Source of the DNA: Pantoea sp. Ap-967
Lineage (GTDB): Bacteria; Pseudomonadota; Gammaproteobacteria; Pseudomonadales; Pseudomonadaceae
Reading direction: 5' to 3'
Length of the DNA: 64,000 nt
Assembly (NCBI RefSeq): GCF_011752565.1
Contig: NZ_VWXK01000010.1
Coordinates: 1 to 64,000, forward strand
In this document: positions 26,038-33,989 of the stretch, one piece after another
How positions within the stretch are numbered: position 1 is the first letter of the stretch
Layout: the number at the start of each line of letters is the position of its first letter
Program-made: the position numbers and the translations under genes
Notes under the pieces: model-generated
The model's database searches: none
The model's input: only the letters and a program-made list of their open reading frames with translations
What the model was told of the DNA's origin: nothing

Positions 26038-27372
26038 TTATCCTCGAATGGCCCAGAAGGCCAGGCTCAGGCCGGGGAACTCCCCCGCCACGTAGAAGGC
26101 GAAGCCACCGGAGTGCTGCAGCTGCTTCCAGTGCTCGCTGCCCCGGTCCAACTCGAAATAGGTGCTGCCGGCATGGAACGGGATCTGCCGCGGCGCCACC
26201 GGCAGTGGCAGCAGGCCGATACCTGGCAGTTGCAGGTTGACCAGGTCACGGATGTGTTCCACCGAACCGATCTTGCTCTGCTGGCCAAAGCGCCCGCGCA
26301 GCGTCTCGCCCGGCACGTCGGCGCGCACCACCAGCACGAAGCTGGCACTGTCGAGCAGGCTGCGGTCGGCAAGCATGGCGACGTGAATGCCATAGGCTTT
26401 CTCGACGATCGGGATGGCCACCGCCTTGCTGTCGATCAGCGTCGACAGTGCTTCGCGCAACGCGGCGATGACCGGGGCGAAGGACGCGGCCAGGTCGTCG
26501 TGCTGGTAGGCCGGGAAGCCCTGTGGCCGGCGCCCGTCGCGGGTGAAGGTGGCAAATTCGCCAGCCATCGCCACCAGCTCGCTGTACAGCCGCTCGGGGT
26601 GCAGCGGGCTCAACTGGTTGAGGTGCTCGACCAGCGGCTGGGCACGGTTGACCAGCTGCAGCAACATGAAATCGGCGATTTCCGAGGCACCGCCGTTGGC
26701 CGACGCCACCACCCGCCCCGCCAACGCCTCACCGCGCTGGTGCAGCAGGCCAAGCAGTTCGCCAAGCATGCTGGCCAAGCCGTTGTTGGCACTGATGTCC
26801 AGCAGCGGCGGGATGTAGCTCTCGTCCAGCACCAGCGCTCGGTCGGCACGTTTCTCGCGCACCCGTACCACGCCCAGGGCCGCATGGTCGCTCAGGCCGT
26901 CTTCGCTGCGCAGCAGGCGCAGCGCCCGGCTGCCCAAGGCCAGCGGCGCGCGATTTTCAAACGGGGCGTTGTCGTCACGCACGTCACTGATGCGGCTGAC
27001 GTAGCGCGCCGCCGCCAGGGCTTCGCCCTCGTCGACCGTGTCGCGGGCTCCGGCACGCTTGAGCGGCAAGCCCAGGTACACCACGCAGTCACGCAGGTCG
27101 TCGGGGATCTCGAAGGGGGCCGGTGGCAGGTCGTCACGTGGGATGTCGAACGGCGTACCATCGGGTAGCAGGCCGCGCGCGCTGAGAATGGCCAGCTTGC
27201 CCTGGGCCAGCAGGCCCTGGTCGATCAGCAGTTCGGAAAAACCCCAGGCAGCCGCGCTCAGCGGCCGGCTGCGGGCATCCACGAGGTTTTCCAGGTAGCG
27301 GTCGTGCTGCTGGAAGTGCTGGGTCGTGATGAACATGCCTTCCGACCACACCACGCGATTGTTCCAGGACAT
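26038..27372 (-). CDS. tssK: TssK, baseplate adaptor
   Basis: 444 aa. The N-terminus (NRVVWSEGMFITTQHFQQHD) is the typical TssK opening, and the C-terminus retains the receptor-binding-like part (FYVAGEFPGLSLAFWAIR). TssK joins the TssEFG baseplate to the TssL/TssM membrane complex. It sits six bases before tssL and 15 bases after tssJ, in the conserved J-K-L-M order. Confidence 0.95.
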   Translation of the reverse strand: MSWNNRVVWSEGMFITTQHFQQHDRYLENLVDARSRPLSAAAWGFSELLIDQGLLAQGKLAILSARGLLPDGTPFDIPRDDLPPAPFEIPDDLRDCVVYLGLPLKRAGARDTVDEGEALAAARYVSRISDVRDDNAPFENRAPLALGSRALRLLRSEDGLSDHAALGVVRVREKRADRALVLDESYIPPLLDISANNGLASMLGELLGLLHQRGEALAGRVVASANGGASEIADFMLLQLVNRAQPLVEHLNQLSPLHPERLYSELVAMAGEFATFTRDGRRPQGFPAYQHDDLAASFAPVIAALREALSTLIDSKAVAIPIVEKAYGIHVAMLADRSLLDSASFVLVVRADVPGETLRGRFGQQSKIGSVEHIRDLVNLQLPGIGLLPLPVAPRQIPFHAGSTYFELDRGSEHWKQLQHSGGFAFYVAGEFPGLSLAFWAIRG

Positions 27373-27387
27373 GGAGACTCCGTATGC

Positions 27388-27882
27388 CTACCGGGCAGGC
27401 GCTGTTTGAGGGGCTGCCACGGCGCTGCGCACGGCACGCGCATCGAGGCTGATCTGATAGTCGCGAGGCGGCACCGGCAGCACGCTGCGCCACTGCGCCT
27501 GATCGATCTCGCGGTAGCCGACCACCAGGCCAACCTGGCGAGTAGCGGGGTCGAGCGGGCGCTCAAGGTGCAGCTGCGCGCCGGGCTGCAGCAACACTTC
27601 GTCCTGGTCGATCAAGTCGGCGCCGAGCGCAGCCTGGGCACGCTCGGTGAGGGTGAAGTAATCGGCACGCGTGAAGGCGGCGCTGTTCTTCAACTCGAAG
27701 ATTCGCACCCGCACCGGTGCCGGCGTGCCGTTGGCACCCGGGTTCAAGCCTGCCCCGGTGCTGAAGTACAGGCTGATCCCGCCGGGTTGCGCTGTGCCCT
27801 GCGCAGTTGGCTGGGCGGCGTCCTTGCTGCAGGCACCCAGCAACACCAGGGCCAGGGCGCCGAGCAGTCGTAGTGCGTTCAT
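27388..27882 (-). CDS. tssJ: TssJ outer-membrane lipoprotein
   Basis: About 164 aa. The lipoprotein signal ends in LVLLGAC. ATG 27882 is preferred to ATG 27894 because an AGGA ribosome site lies five bases before it, inside the first codons of the longer form. The mature part has the TssJ beta-sandwich pattern (ISLYFSTGAGLNPGANGTPA; VRVRIFELKNSAAFTRADYF). TssJ caps the TssM periplasmic domain at the outer membrane. Confidence 0.92.
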   Translation of the reverse strand: MNALRLLGALALVLLGACSKDAAQPTAQGTAQPGGISLYFSTGAGLNPGANGTPAPVRVRIFELKNSAAFTRADYFTLTERAQAALGADLIDQDEVLLQPGAQLHLERPLDPATRQVGLVVGYREIDQAQWRSVLPVPPRDYQISLDARAVRSAVAAPQTAPAR

Positions 27883-27920
27883 TGTCGTCCTCATGACGTA
27901 TCGGGGCTTCCTGTGTTCCT

Positions 27921-29297
27921 TCAGGAACGTTGCAAACGGCTGCTGTGGGCCTCGTAGGCGCGGCTGAATTCACGGCCGAACAAGTCCTGGAAGTCGTCTT
28001 CGGCTTCCTGGGCAATCTGCCGGTAGAGCGTGGTGAACTGCTGCCAGCAATGGGCCTGGCGCGAGCCACCGAACAATTTGCCTAGCCCCGAGGCCGGGGC
28101 TAGGCGCTGCTCCAGGCTGCCCGGCTCAAAGCGAGCCAGCAGGTGCTTGATCGCGGCCTCGACGCCGGCCATCACCGCCAACTGGTGGGCCCTGAGGTCG
28201 TCGAAACTGTCCTGCACGGCCTGGTCCGGGGCCATGAACGCTGGGCTGCGCTGGCGCAGCAGCAGCAACAACGCTTCATCGGCGTTGGGGGCAAATTTCA
28301 GCGGGTTGTTCTGCACCGGGGCGATGGTGGTCTGTTGCATGCGGAACTCGCCTTTGAGGCTGCTGCGCGCACGTAGCACATCGATCAGCCCTTCCACCAT
28401 CAAGCGGTAGCTGCGGCCGATGGCCTCCATCTGCGCCTGGGCGTCGCTGGCCTCGATGCGCAGTTGCTCGATACCGGCACCGCGCAGAAATGCCTGTAGA
28501 AGGCCAGCCTCGCCCGTGGGCGCGACGCTGGCCGCCGGCACCGCAGCGGCCTCGACGGCAATGGGTTCGGCGACTACAGGCTGGGCGGCCGCGGGCTCGG
28601 AGACTGGTGGCATCGGCAGGGCCGGTATGGGTGTTGCCGCTGGCAGGGGCGCCGGGGTGTCAGCGAGCACGTCCCAGCCTTCTGGAATCAGCCCCGTGGG
28701 CGCCGCAGCCGGCAAATCGGCGGGTGCCAAGGGCGCCACGGGTGCGGGCGGGCGAAAGTCGTGTTGCTGAGCCGGCACATGGTCCGGCTGGCTGGCGGGC
28801 GGCACGCTGCCGGGGCCAAGGAAATCGAACAGATCCGGCAGGGTATCGTGGCTCGGCGCACCTTGCAGAAAGGCGGCTGGCGCCCCGCTGATCGGCGCAC
28901 TTGCCGCCACCTGGTTGGCCATCAGTGCCTCGAAACTGTTCGCCTGCGCCTGCGCCGCCTGCGGCATGGCGAACGCGTGGTCCAGGCGCACCTGGATTTC
29001 GTACTCGCCAATGCGGATAACTTCGCCATCCATCAACGGCTCGCTGTTACCGCGGCGCATGCGGATGCCCGCGTGAACTAACTCGACGCCATTGGTGCTG
29101 TTGTCAGTGAGATAGGGCCGCCCATCTTTGAACTGGATCACACAATGGCGCGACGATACCAACCGCTCTGGATCGGGCAGTACCCAATCATTGTCGGTGG
29201 CTCGCCCGAGTGTGATGGCACCTGTCTCCAGCACCATTTCCGGGCGTTGCCCGGGCGTGATCTTGTGGTAACTGGTAATAGTCAGGCGAAGTGCCAT
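27921..29297 (-). CDS. tagH: TagH (Fha), FHA-domain substrate and scaffold of the T6SS phospho-switch
   Basis: About 458 aa. The FHA domain occupies residues ~10-100 with the phosphothreonine-binding pattern GRATDNDWVLPDPERLVSSRH and NSTNGVEL. A Pro/Ala-rich linker follows, then the conserved T6SS-FHA C-terminal domain (about 275-455). ATG 29297 is preferred to the ATG one codon earlier because AAGGAGG ends four bases before it. In H1-T6SS the orthologue Fha1 is phosphorylated by PpkA, dephosphorylated by PppA and restrained by TagF. It heads the minus-strand operon and is divergent from tssA. Its ribosome site sits in the loop of a small hairpin. Confidence 0.92.
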   Translation of the reverse strand: MALRLTITSYHKITPGQRPEMVLETGAITLGRATDNDWVLPDPERLVSSRHCVIQFKDGRPYLTDNSTNGVELVHAGIRMRRGNSEPLMDGEVIRIGEYEIQVRLDHAFAMPQAAQAQANSFEALMANQVAASAPISGAPAAFLQGAPSHDTLPDLFDFLGPGSVPPASQPDHVPAQQHDFRPPAPVAPLAPADLPAAAPTGLIPEGWDVLADTPAPLPAATPIPALPMPPVSEPAAAQPVVAEPIAVEAAAVPAASVAPTGEAGLLQAFLRGAGIEQLRIEASDAQAQMEAIGRSYRLMVEGLIDVLRARSSLKGEFRMQQTTIAPVQNNPLKFAPNADEALLLLLRQRSPAFMAPDQAVQDSFDDLRAHQLAVMAGVEAAIKHLLARFEPGSLEQRLAPASGLGKLFGGSRQAHCWQQFTTLYRQIAQEAEDDFQDLFGREFSRAYEAHSSRLQRS

Positions 29298-29298
29298 C

Positions 29299-29312
29299 AT
29301 GCCTCCTTGCAT
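29299..29312 (-). promoter_or_regulatory. Candidate RsmA/CsrA hairpin over the tagH ribosome site
   Basis: On the minus strand ATGC-AAGGAG-GCAT forms a small hairpin whose loop presents AAGGA, and the surrounding CAAGGAGG matches 7 of 8 positions of the CsrA/RsmA consensus CANGGAYG. The loop is the Shine-Dalgarno sequence of tagH. RsmA is known to repress H1-T6SS translation in P. aeruginosa, so an Rsm site here is plausible. A short stem around an SD can occur by chance. Confidence 0.4.
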
Positions 29313-29578
29313 ATATTTGAAACCAACTTCCATTCATTTGGGTGGCTGCAGGCCACTTCACCAAAACCTTGCTCAAACACCCGTGAATACTGGGCTTTAG
29401 CTACCACCAAGGTACTAACTGTGCGCTATTGAAACGCAAATTAAAGGCACTTTGATAGCACGCCGATGAATGGACATCATGCCTGCACAGTGGTTCACAC
29501 CTGGCACTTGCGGCGCGTAGCTTACCTTGACATCATTTTGGAAATAAACCATAAATGCGCAACTTCAGAGTGCCAAAA

Positions 29579-29597
29579 TGATATCACCGCGATATCA
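29579..29597. promoter_or_regulatory. Palindromic operator candidate in the T6SS divergent promoter
   Basis: TGATATC-ACCGC-GATATCA is a perfect 7-5-7 dyad about 100 bases upstream of tssA. Single copies of the half-site (GACATCA) recur at 29473-29479 and 29529-29535. Such repeated dyad half-sites usually mark a dimeric regulator; which one is unknown. Confidence 0.5.
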
Positions 29598-29673
29598 ACT
29601 TCGCATTCTTTGACAAGTTTGTGCGGCCGTTCACAGAATCAATTAACGCCGCACCAAGCCCTCACCACGGGCT

Positions 29674-29685
29674 GATATGGAGATC
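29674..29685 (+). promoter_or_regulatory. Candidate RsmA/CsrA-type hairpin at the tssA ribosome site
   Basis: GAT-ATGGAG-ATC places ANGGA in the loop of a short stem, nine bases before the GTG start of tssA, and the loop provides the GGAG ribosome site. Together with the similar structure at tagH it suggests coordinated post-transcriptional control of both arms. The stem is only three base pairs, so confidence is low. Confidence 0.3.
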
Positions 29686-29693
29686 GAATCCTG

Positions 29694-30725
29694 GTGAACT
29701 CGCCGCTGCTTCTCGCCGCTGTTTCCGCAGATTTCCCCTGCGGCGACGACCTGGAATACGACGCCGAATTCCTGCAACTAGAGCGTGATGCCCAGGGCCG
29801 CCCCGAGCGCGTCATGGGCGACGCCGTGCAACCGGCCGAGCCACCGCCGTGGCGCGATATCGAACGCGCAAGCACCGCGCTGCTGCAGCGCAGCAAAGAC
29901 TTGCGCATCACCCATTTCTTGGTTCAGGCCAACCTTGCCCTGCAGGGCCTGCCAGGCCTGGCCGCCAGTCTCGAATTGATCCGCGACCTGCTGGGCGAAT
30001 ACTGGCTGCACCTGCATCCGCAACTGGACGCTGCAGACGACAACGACCCGACCGTGCGCATCAACGCCCTGGCCGGCCTCACCTGCGACGCCAACATCAC
30101 CCTGCTGCGCGATGCCGTGCTGGTACGCTCGCGCGCCTTTGGCCCGGTCACGTTGCGGGCGGCTTTGCATGCCGCCGGCGTGCAGCACTTCGCCAGCGAG
30201 CAGATGAGCGCCGAGGAACTGGCGGCCGCCCTGCGTGATGCCGACCCCGAGCAGCTGCAGCAGTGCCGCCAGGCCCTGCAACTGGCTCGCGAGGCGCTGG
30301 ACGCCATCGAGCAGCGGGTCAACGACCAGGTCGGTTCGGCCAGTGGTGTCGACCTTTCGCCGCTGCGCCAGCCGCTGCGCCAGGTGCAGCAGGTGCTGGC
30401 CGACTACAGCCCGGAAGGTGCCGCGCCACCCGCCAACGGCGATGAGCAGCCCCCGGCAGACCACCAGACCGACCTGCCAATGACACCGGCCAGTGCAGCA
30501 CGCCCAGCCACCCGCCCCGGCGAGGTGAGCAGCCGCGAGGACGTGACCCAGAGCCTGGATCGGCTGCTGCAGTACTACGCCCGCCACGAGCCATCCAGCC
30601 CGCTGCCGGTGCTGCTGCGCCGCGCCAGGCAGCTGGTCAATGCCGATTTCGAAACCATCGTGCGCAACCTGATTCCCGACGGCTTTTCGCAATACGAAAA
30701 CCTGCGCGGCCCTGAGAACGACTGA
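29694..30725 (+). CDS. tssA: TssA (ImpA-like), T6SS sheath/baseplate assembly protein
   Basis: 343 aa, GTG start at 29694. The N-terminal ImpA_N domain is clear (CGDDLEYDAEFLQLER; PWRDIERASTALLQRSKDLR; LGEYWLHLHPQLDAADDNDP). The C-terminal domain follows a Pro-rich linker (about 245-280) and ends with the conserved segment SLDRLLQYYARHEPSSPLPV and QLVNADFETIVRNLIPDG. TssA docks on the baseplate and primes tail-tube and sheath polymerisation. It is the first gene of the plus-strand arm, 72 bases before tssB. Confidence 0.93.
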   Translation: MNSPLLLAAVSADFPCGDDLEYDAEFLQLERDAQGRPERVMGDAVQPAEPPPWRDIERASTALLQRSKDLRITHFLVQANLALQGLPGLAASLELIRDLLGEYWLHLHPQLDAADDNDPTVRINALAGLTCDANITLLRDAVLVRSRAFGPVTLRAALHAAGVQHFASEQMSAEELAAALRDADPEQLQQCRQALQLAREALDAIEQRVNDQVGSASGVDLSPLRQPLRQVQQVLADYSPEGAAPPANGDEQPPADHQTDLPMTPASAARPATRPGEVSSREDVTQSLDRLLQYYARHEPSSPLPVLLRRARQLVNADFETIVRNLIPDGFSQYENLRGPEND

Positions 30726-30797
30726 CCTCAAGGCCCGTACAACACACCGACGCCCGCATGAACAGAGCCGCCGTACCCGGCGCCCAGGAGGAACAAC

Positions 30798-31313
30798 GTG
30801 GCGAAAGACAGCTCCCAGAAATTCATTGCGCGCAACCGTGCGCCACGGGTGCAGATCGAGTACGACGTCGAACTGTACGGCGCCGAGAAGAAGGTGCAGT
30901 TGCCCTTCGTCATGGGCGTGATGGCCGACCTCGCCGGCAAGCCTGCCGCCCCCCTGCCAGCCGTGGCAGAGCGCAAATTCCTCGAGATCGACGTGGACAA
31001 CTTCGACTCGCGCCTGAAGGCCATGCAACCACGCGTGGCGTTCAACGTGCCGAACGAGCTGACCGGCGAAGGCAACCTGAGCCTGGACATCACCTTCGAA
31101 AGCATGGACGACTTCAGCCCTGCCGCCGTGGCGCGCAAGGTCGATGCCCTGAACCAGTTGCTCGAAGCCCGCACCCAGCTGGCCAACCTGCTGACCTACA
31201 TGGACGGCAAGACCGGCGCTGAGGACATCATCCTCAAGGCCATCAAGGACCCGGCCCTGCTGCAAGCCCTGGCCAGCGCGCCAAAACCTGCCGATACCGA
31301 GCCGAGCGCCTGA
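30798..31313 (+). CDS. tssB: TssB (VipA), small sheath subunit
   Basis: 171 aa, GTG start at 30798 with a strong AGGAGGAACAAC ribosome site. Family signature sequences: KFIARNRAPRVQIEYDVELY, PFVMGVMADLAGK, KFLEIDVDNFDSRLKAMQPR and LDITFESMDDFSPAAVA. TssB intertwines with TssC to build the contractile sheath that ClpV disassembles. Confidence 0.96.
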   Translation: MAKDSSQKFIARNRAPRVQIEYDVELYGAEKKVQLPFVMGVMADLAGKPAAPLPAVAERKFLEIDVDNFDSRLKAMQPRVAFNVPNELTGEGNLSLDITFESMDDFSPAAVARKVDALNQLLEARTQLANLLTYMDGKTGAEDIILKAIKDPALLQALASAPKPADTEPSA

Positions 31314-31324
31314 GGAGACAGCCC

Positions 31325-32818
31325 ATGAACGACCCATTGCGCGACACCCAGGCCCAGGCACCGGCCACCCAGGACCCCAGCGAATTCGCCAACCTGCTGC
31401 TGCAGGAATTCAAGCCCAAGACCGAGCGTGCCAAGGAAGCCGTGGAGAGTGCCGTGCGCACGCTGGCCGAGCAGGCGCTGGCGCAGACCACCCTGGTGTC
31501 CAACGACGCCATCGGTTCGATCGAGCAGATCATTGCCGCGATCGACGCCAAGCTGACCGCGCAGGTCAACCAGATCATCCACCACAACGATTTCCAGCAG
31601 CTGGAAAGCGCCTGGCGGGGCCTGCACTACCTGGTCAACAACACCGAGAGCGACGAGCAGCTGAAAATCCGCGTGCTCAACGTTTCCAAGACCGACCTGC
31701 ACAAGACCCTGAAGAAGTTCAAGGGCACCGCCTGGGACCAGAGCCCGGTGTTCAAGAAACTCTACGAAGAAGAATACGGCCAGTTCGGCGGCGAACCCTA
31801 TGGCTGCCTGGTGGGCGACTACTACTTCGACCAGTCGCCACCGGATGTCGAACTGCTGGGCGAGCTGTCGAAAGTCTGCGCCTCGATGCACGCGCCGTTC
31901 ATTGCCGCCGCTTCGCCGACGGTGATGGGCATGGGTTCTTGGCAGGAACTGAGCAACCCGCGCGACCTGAGCAAGATCTTCACCACCCCGGAATACGCCG
32001 GCTGGCGTTCGCTGCGTGAATCTGAAGATTCGCGCTACATCGGCCTGACCATGCCACGCTTCCTGGCGCGCCTGCCGTATGGCGCCAAGACCGACCCGGT
32101 GGAAGCATTCGCCTTCGAGGAAGACACCGACGGCGCCGACAGCAGCAAGTACACCTGGGCCAATGCCGCCTATGCCATGGCGGTGAACATCAACCGCTCG
32201 TTCAAGTACTACGGCTGGTGCTCGCGCATTCGTGGCGTGGAGTCGGGCGGCGAAGTGCAAGGCCTGCCGGCGCACACCTTCCCCACCGACGACGGTGGCG
32301 TGGACATGAAGTGCCCGACCGAAATCGCCATTTCCGATCGCCGCGAAGCAGAGCTGGCGAAGAATGGTTTCATGCCGCTGCTGCACAAGAAGAACACCGA
32401 CTTCGCCGCCTTCATCGGCGCCCAGTCATTGCAGAAACCGGCCGAGTACGACGACCCGGACGCCAGCGCCAACGCCAACCTGGCCGCGCGCCTGCCGTAC
32501 CTGTTTGCCACCTGCCGCTTTGCCCACTACCTCAAGTGCATCGTGCGCGACAAGATCGGCTCGTTCAAGGAAAAGGACGAGATGCAGCGCTGGTTGCAGG
32601 ACTGGATCCTCAACTACGTCGACGGCGACCCGGCGCACTCCACCGAAACCACCAAGGCCCAGCACCCGCTGGCGGCCGCCGAAGTGGTGGTCGAAGACGT
32701 CGAAGGCAACCCGGGTTACTACAACTCACGCTTCTACCTGCGCCCGCACTATCAGCTCGAAGGGCTGACCGTGTCGCTGCGCCTGGTGTCGAAGCTGCCT
32801 TCGGCCAAAGGTGCCTGA
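31325..32818 (+). CDS. tssC: TssC (VipB), large sheath subunit
   Basis: 497 aa, ATG 31325 preceded by GAGGAGACAGCCC. Signatures: QVNQIIHHNDFQQLESAWRG, LHYLVNNTESDEQLKIRVLN, GEPYGCLVGDYYF, ARLPYGAKTDP and GNPGYYNSRFYLRPHYQLEG at the C-terminus. Full length for the family. It starts 11 bases after tssB. Confidence 0.96.
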   Translation: MNDPLRDTQAQAPATQDPSEFANLLLQEFKPKTERAKEAVESAVRTLAEQALAQTTLVSNDAIGSIEQIIAAIDAKLTAQVNQIIHHNDFQQLESAWRGLHYLVNNTESDEQLKIRVLNVSKTDLHKTLKKFKGTAWDQSPVFKKLYEEEYGQFGGEPYGCLVGDYYFDQSPPDVELLGELSKVCASMHAPFIAAASPTVMGMGSWQELSNPRDLSKIFTTPEYAGWRSLRESEDSRYIGLTMPRFLARLPYGAKTDPVEAFAFEEDTDGADSSKYTWANAAYAMAVNINRSFKYYGWCSRIRGVESGGEVQGLPAHTFPTDDGGVDMKCPTEIAISDRREAELAKNGFMPLLHKKNTDFAAFIGAQSLQKPAEYDDPDASANANLAARLPYLFATCRFAHYLKCIVRDKIGSFKEKDEMQRWLQDWILNYVDGDPAHSTETTKAQHPLAAAEVVVEDVEGNPGYYNSRFYLRPHYQLEGLTVSLRLVSKLPSAKGA

Positions 32819-32827
32819 TTGACCCCC

Positions 32828-32848
32828 CGGGGCCGCCTGGCGGCCCCG
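32828..32848. repeat. Near-perfect G+C-rich hairpin between tssC and hcp
   Basis: A ten-base inverted repeat around a single central base (left arm CGGGGCCGCC, right arm GGCGGCCCCG). No T-run follows, so it is not a typical terminator. Directly 5' of hcp it may act as a processing or stability element that raises hcp mRNA relative to tssB/C. Confidence 0.6.
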
Positions 32849-32885
32849 CTGGCATTGCCAACCGACCTGAACCCCCGAGGACATC

Positions 32886-33374
32886 ATGGCTGTAGATATT
32901 TTCATCAAGATCGGCGACATCAAGGGCGAGTCCAACGACAAGGCCCACAAAGACGAAATCGACGTGCTCAACTGGCACTGGGGCATGTCCCAGTCCGGCA
33001 ACATGCACATGGGCAGCGGCGGCGGTGCCGGCAAGGTCAACATCCAGGACCTGTCGCTCACCAAGTACATCGACAAGTCCAGCCCCAACCTGATGGCGCA
33101 CTGCTCCAGCGGCAAGCACATCGACAAGGTCAAGCTTACCGTGCGCAAGGCAGGCGGCGAGAGCCAGGTCGAGTACCTGATCATCAACCTCGAAGAAGTG
33201 CTCATCAGCTCGCTGAGTACCGGCGGCTCGGGCACCGATGACCGCCTGACCGAGAACGTGACCCTGAACTTCGCCAAGGTCACCGTCGACTACCAGCCGC
33301 AGAAGGCCGACGGCAGCAAGGAAGGCGGCCCGATCAAGTACGGCTGGAACATCCGCTCCAACGTCAAGATCTGA
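32886..33374 (+). CDS. hcp: Hcp, T6SS tail-tube protein (Hcp1-like)
   Basis: 162 aa, the same length as P. aeruginosa Hcp1, which it strongly resembles by memory (VDIFIKIGDIKGESNDK; HWGMSQSGNMHMGSGGGAG; YIDKSSPNLMAHCSSGKH; TVRKAGGESQVEYLI; KYGWNIRSNVKI). Hcp hexamers stack to form the tube and carry small effectors. The gene is flanked by two hairpins (32828-32848 and 33420-33441), as expected for a highly expressed member of a long operon. tagJ, found between hcp1 and tssE1 in the H1 cluster, is absent here. Confidence 0.97.
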   Translation: MAVDIFIKIGDIKGESNDKAHKDEIDVLNWHWGMSQSGNMHMGSGGGAGKVNIQDLSLTKYIDKSSPNLMAHCSSGKHIDKVKLTVRKAGGESQVEYLIINLEEVLISSLSTGGSGTDDRLTENVTLNFAKVTVDYQPQKADGSKEGGPIKYGWNIRSNVKI

Positions 33375-33419
33375 CGCCGATGACAACGGTGGCCGGCCAC
33401 CTGGCCACTGACTGGCCCT

Positions 33420-33441
33420 GTGGGAGCACGCCCGCTCCCAC
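33420..33441. terminator. Hairpin downstream of hcp (REP-like, probable attenuator)
   Basis: GTGGGAGC-ACGCCC-GCTCCCAC forms an eight-base-pair stem, extended by CT/GG flanks, 45 bases after the hcp stop and 18 bases before the tssE start. The arm GTGGGAGC is the core of the REP-type repeat at 59845-59948. No T-run follows, so it probably protects the hcp mRNA 3' end and only partly terminates. Confidence 0.55.
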
Positions 33442-33458
33442 GGGTTCCACCACAGCCT

Positions 33459-33989
33459 ATGGGAATTCCTGAAGTGGTAGCCGAGATCGCCACCCGCGAC
33501 CGCCTGCAGCCCTCGCTGCTGGACCGCCTGACCGACGACGAGCCGGGCAACCGGCAGGAAGCCGCCGACAAGCGCGTGCTCAGCCTGCAACAGCTCAAGG
33601 CCTCGGTGCTGCGCGATCTGGCCTGGCTGCTCAACACCACTTCGCTACTCGACAGCGCCGCCACCCTGAATACCCTGGCTGGCGCGTCGGTGATCAACTA
33701 CGGCCTGCCTGCGCTGGCGGGCAACAGCGCCTCGAACATCGACATCGGTGCCCTGGAGCGCATCATCCACCAGGCCATCGCCACCTACGAACCCCGCATT
33801 CTCGCCCACACCCTGAAAGTGCGCGCCCAGGCCGCGCCCGGGGAGATGAATGCCAATGCCCTGAGCTTCGAGATCGAAGGCGACCTGTGGGCACAGCCGG
33901 CGGCGCTGCCGCTGCTGCTGCAAACGGATGTCGACCTTGAGTCGGGCCATGTCCGGGTCGCCCCTGCCGATCGCCGGAGGCGGCCATGA
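33459..33989 (+). CDS. tssE: TssE, gp25-like baseplate protein
   Basis: About 176 aa from ATG 33459. The upstream extension to 33420 would read through the hairpin and is rejected. The TssE/gp25 pattern is seen: [17 protein letters not shown] near the N-terminus, [29 protein letters not shown], and [13 protein letters not shown]. No strong ribosome site is visible before ATG 33459. The stop overlaps the tssF start (ATGA). Confidence 0.92.
   Translation: MGIPEVVAEIATRDRLQPSLLDRLTDDEPGNRQEAADKRVLSLQQLKASVLRDLAWLLNTTSLLDSAATLNTLAGASVINYGLPALAGNSASNIDIGALERIIHQAIATYEPRILAHTLKVRAQAAPGEMNANALSFEIEGDLWAQPAALPLLLQTDVDLESGHVRVAPADRRRRP

Larger units (their letters stand above)
29298..29693. other. 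Divergent T6SS control region between tagH and tssA
   Basis: About 396 bases with no gene, clearly more A+T rich than its flanks, holding the promoters of both T6SS arms. It contains four GAYATCA-type elements: 29473-29479 and 29529-29535 (both GACATCA, plus strand), 29579-29585 (inverted) and 29591-29597. The last two form a perfect 7-5-7 palindrome, and the second pairs with the third in an extended 13-base inverted repeat with one mismatch (29529-29541 with 29573-29585). I could not assign -35/-10 hexamers with confidence. Confidence 0.65.

Noticed and set aside
24784-27168. 794-codon plus-strand open frame
   Set aside because: Antisense to tssL and tssK; shadow frame.
29502-29517. Possible sigma-54 promoter (TGGCAC with GG-N10-GC spacing) in the tagH-tssA gap
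   Set aside because: The -12 element is GGCGC, not TTGCA, so only the GG/GC spacing fits; too weak to report as a promoter.
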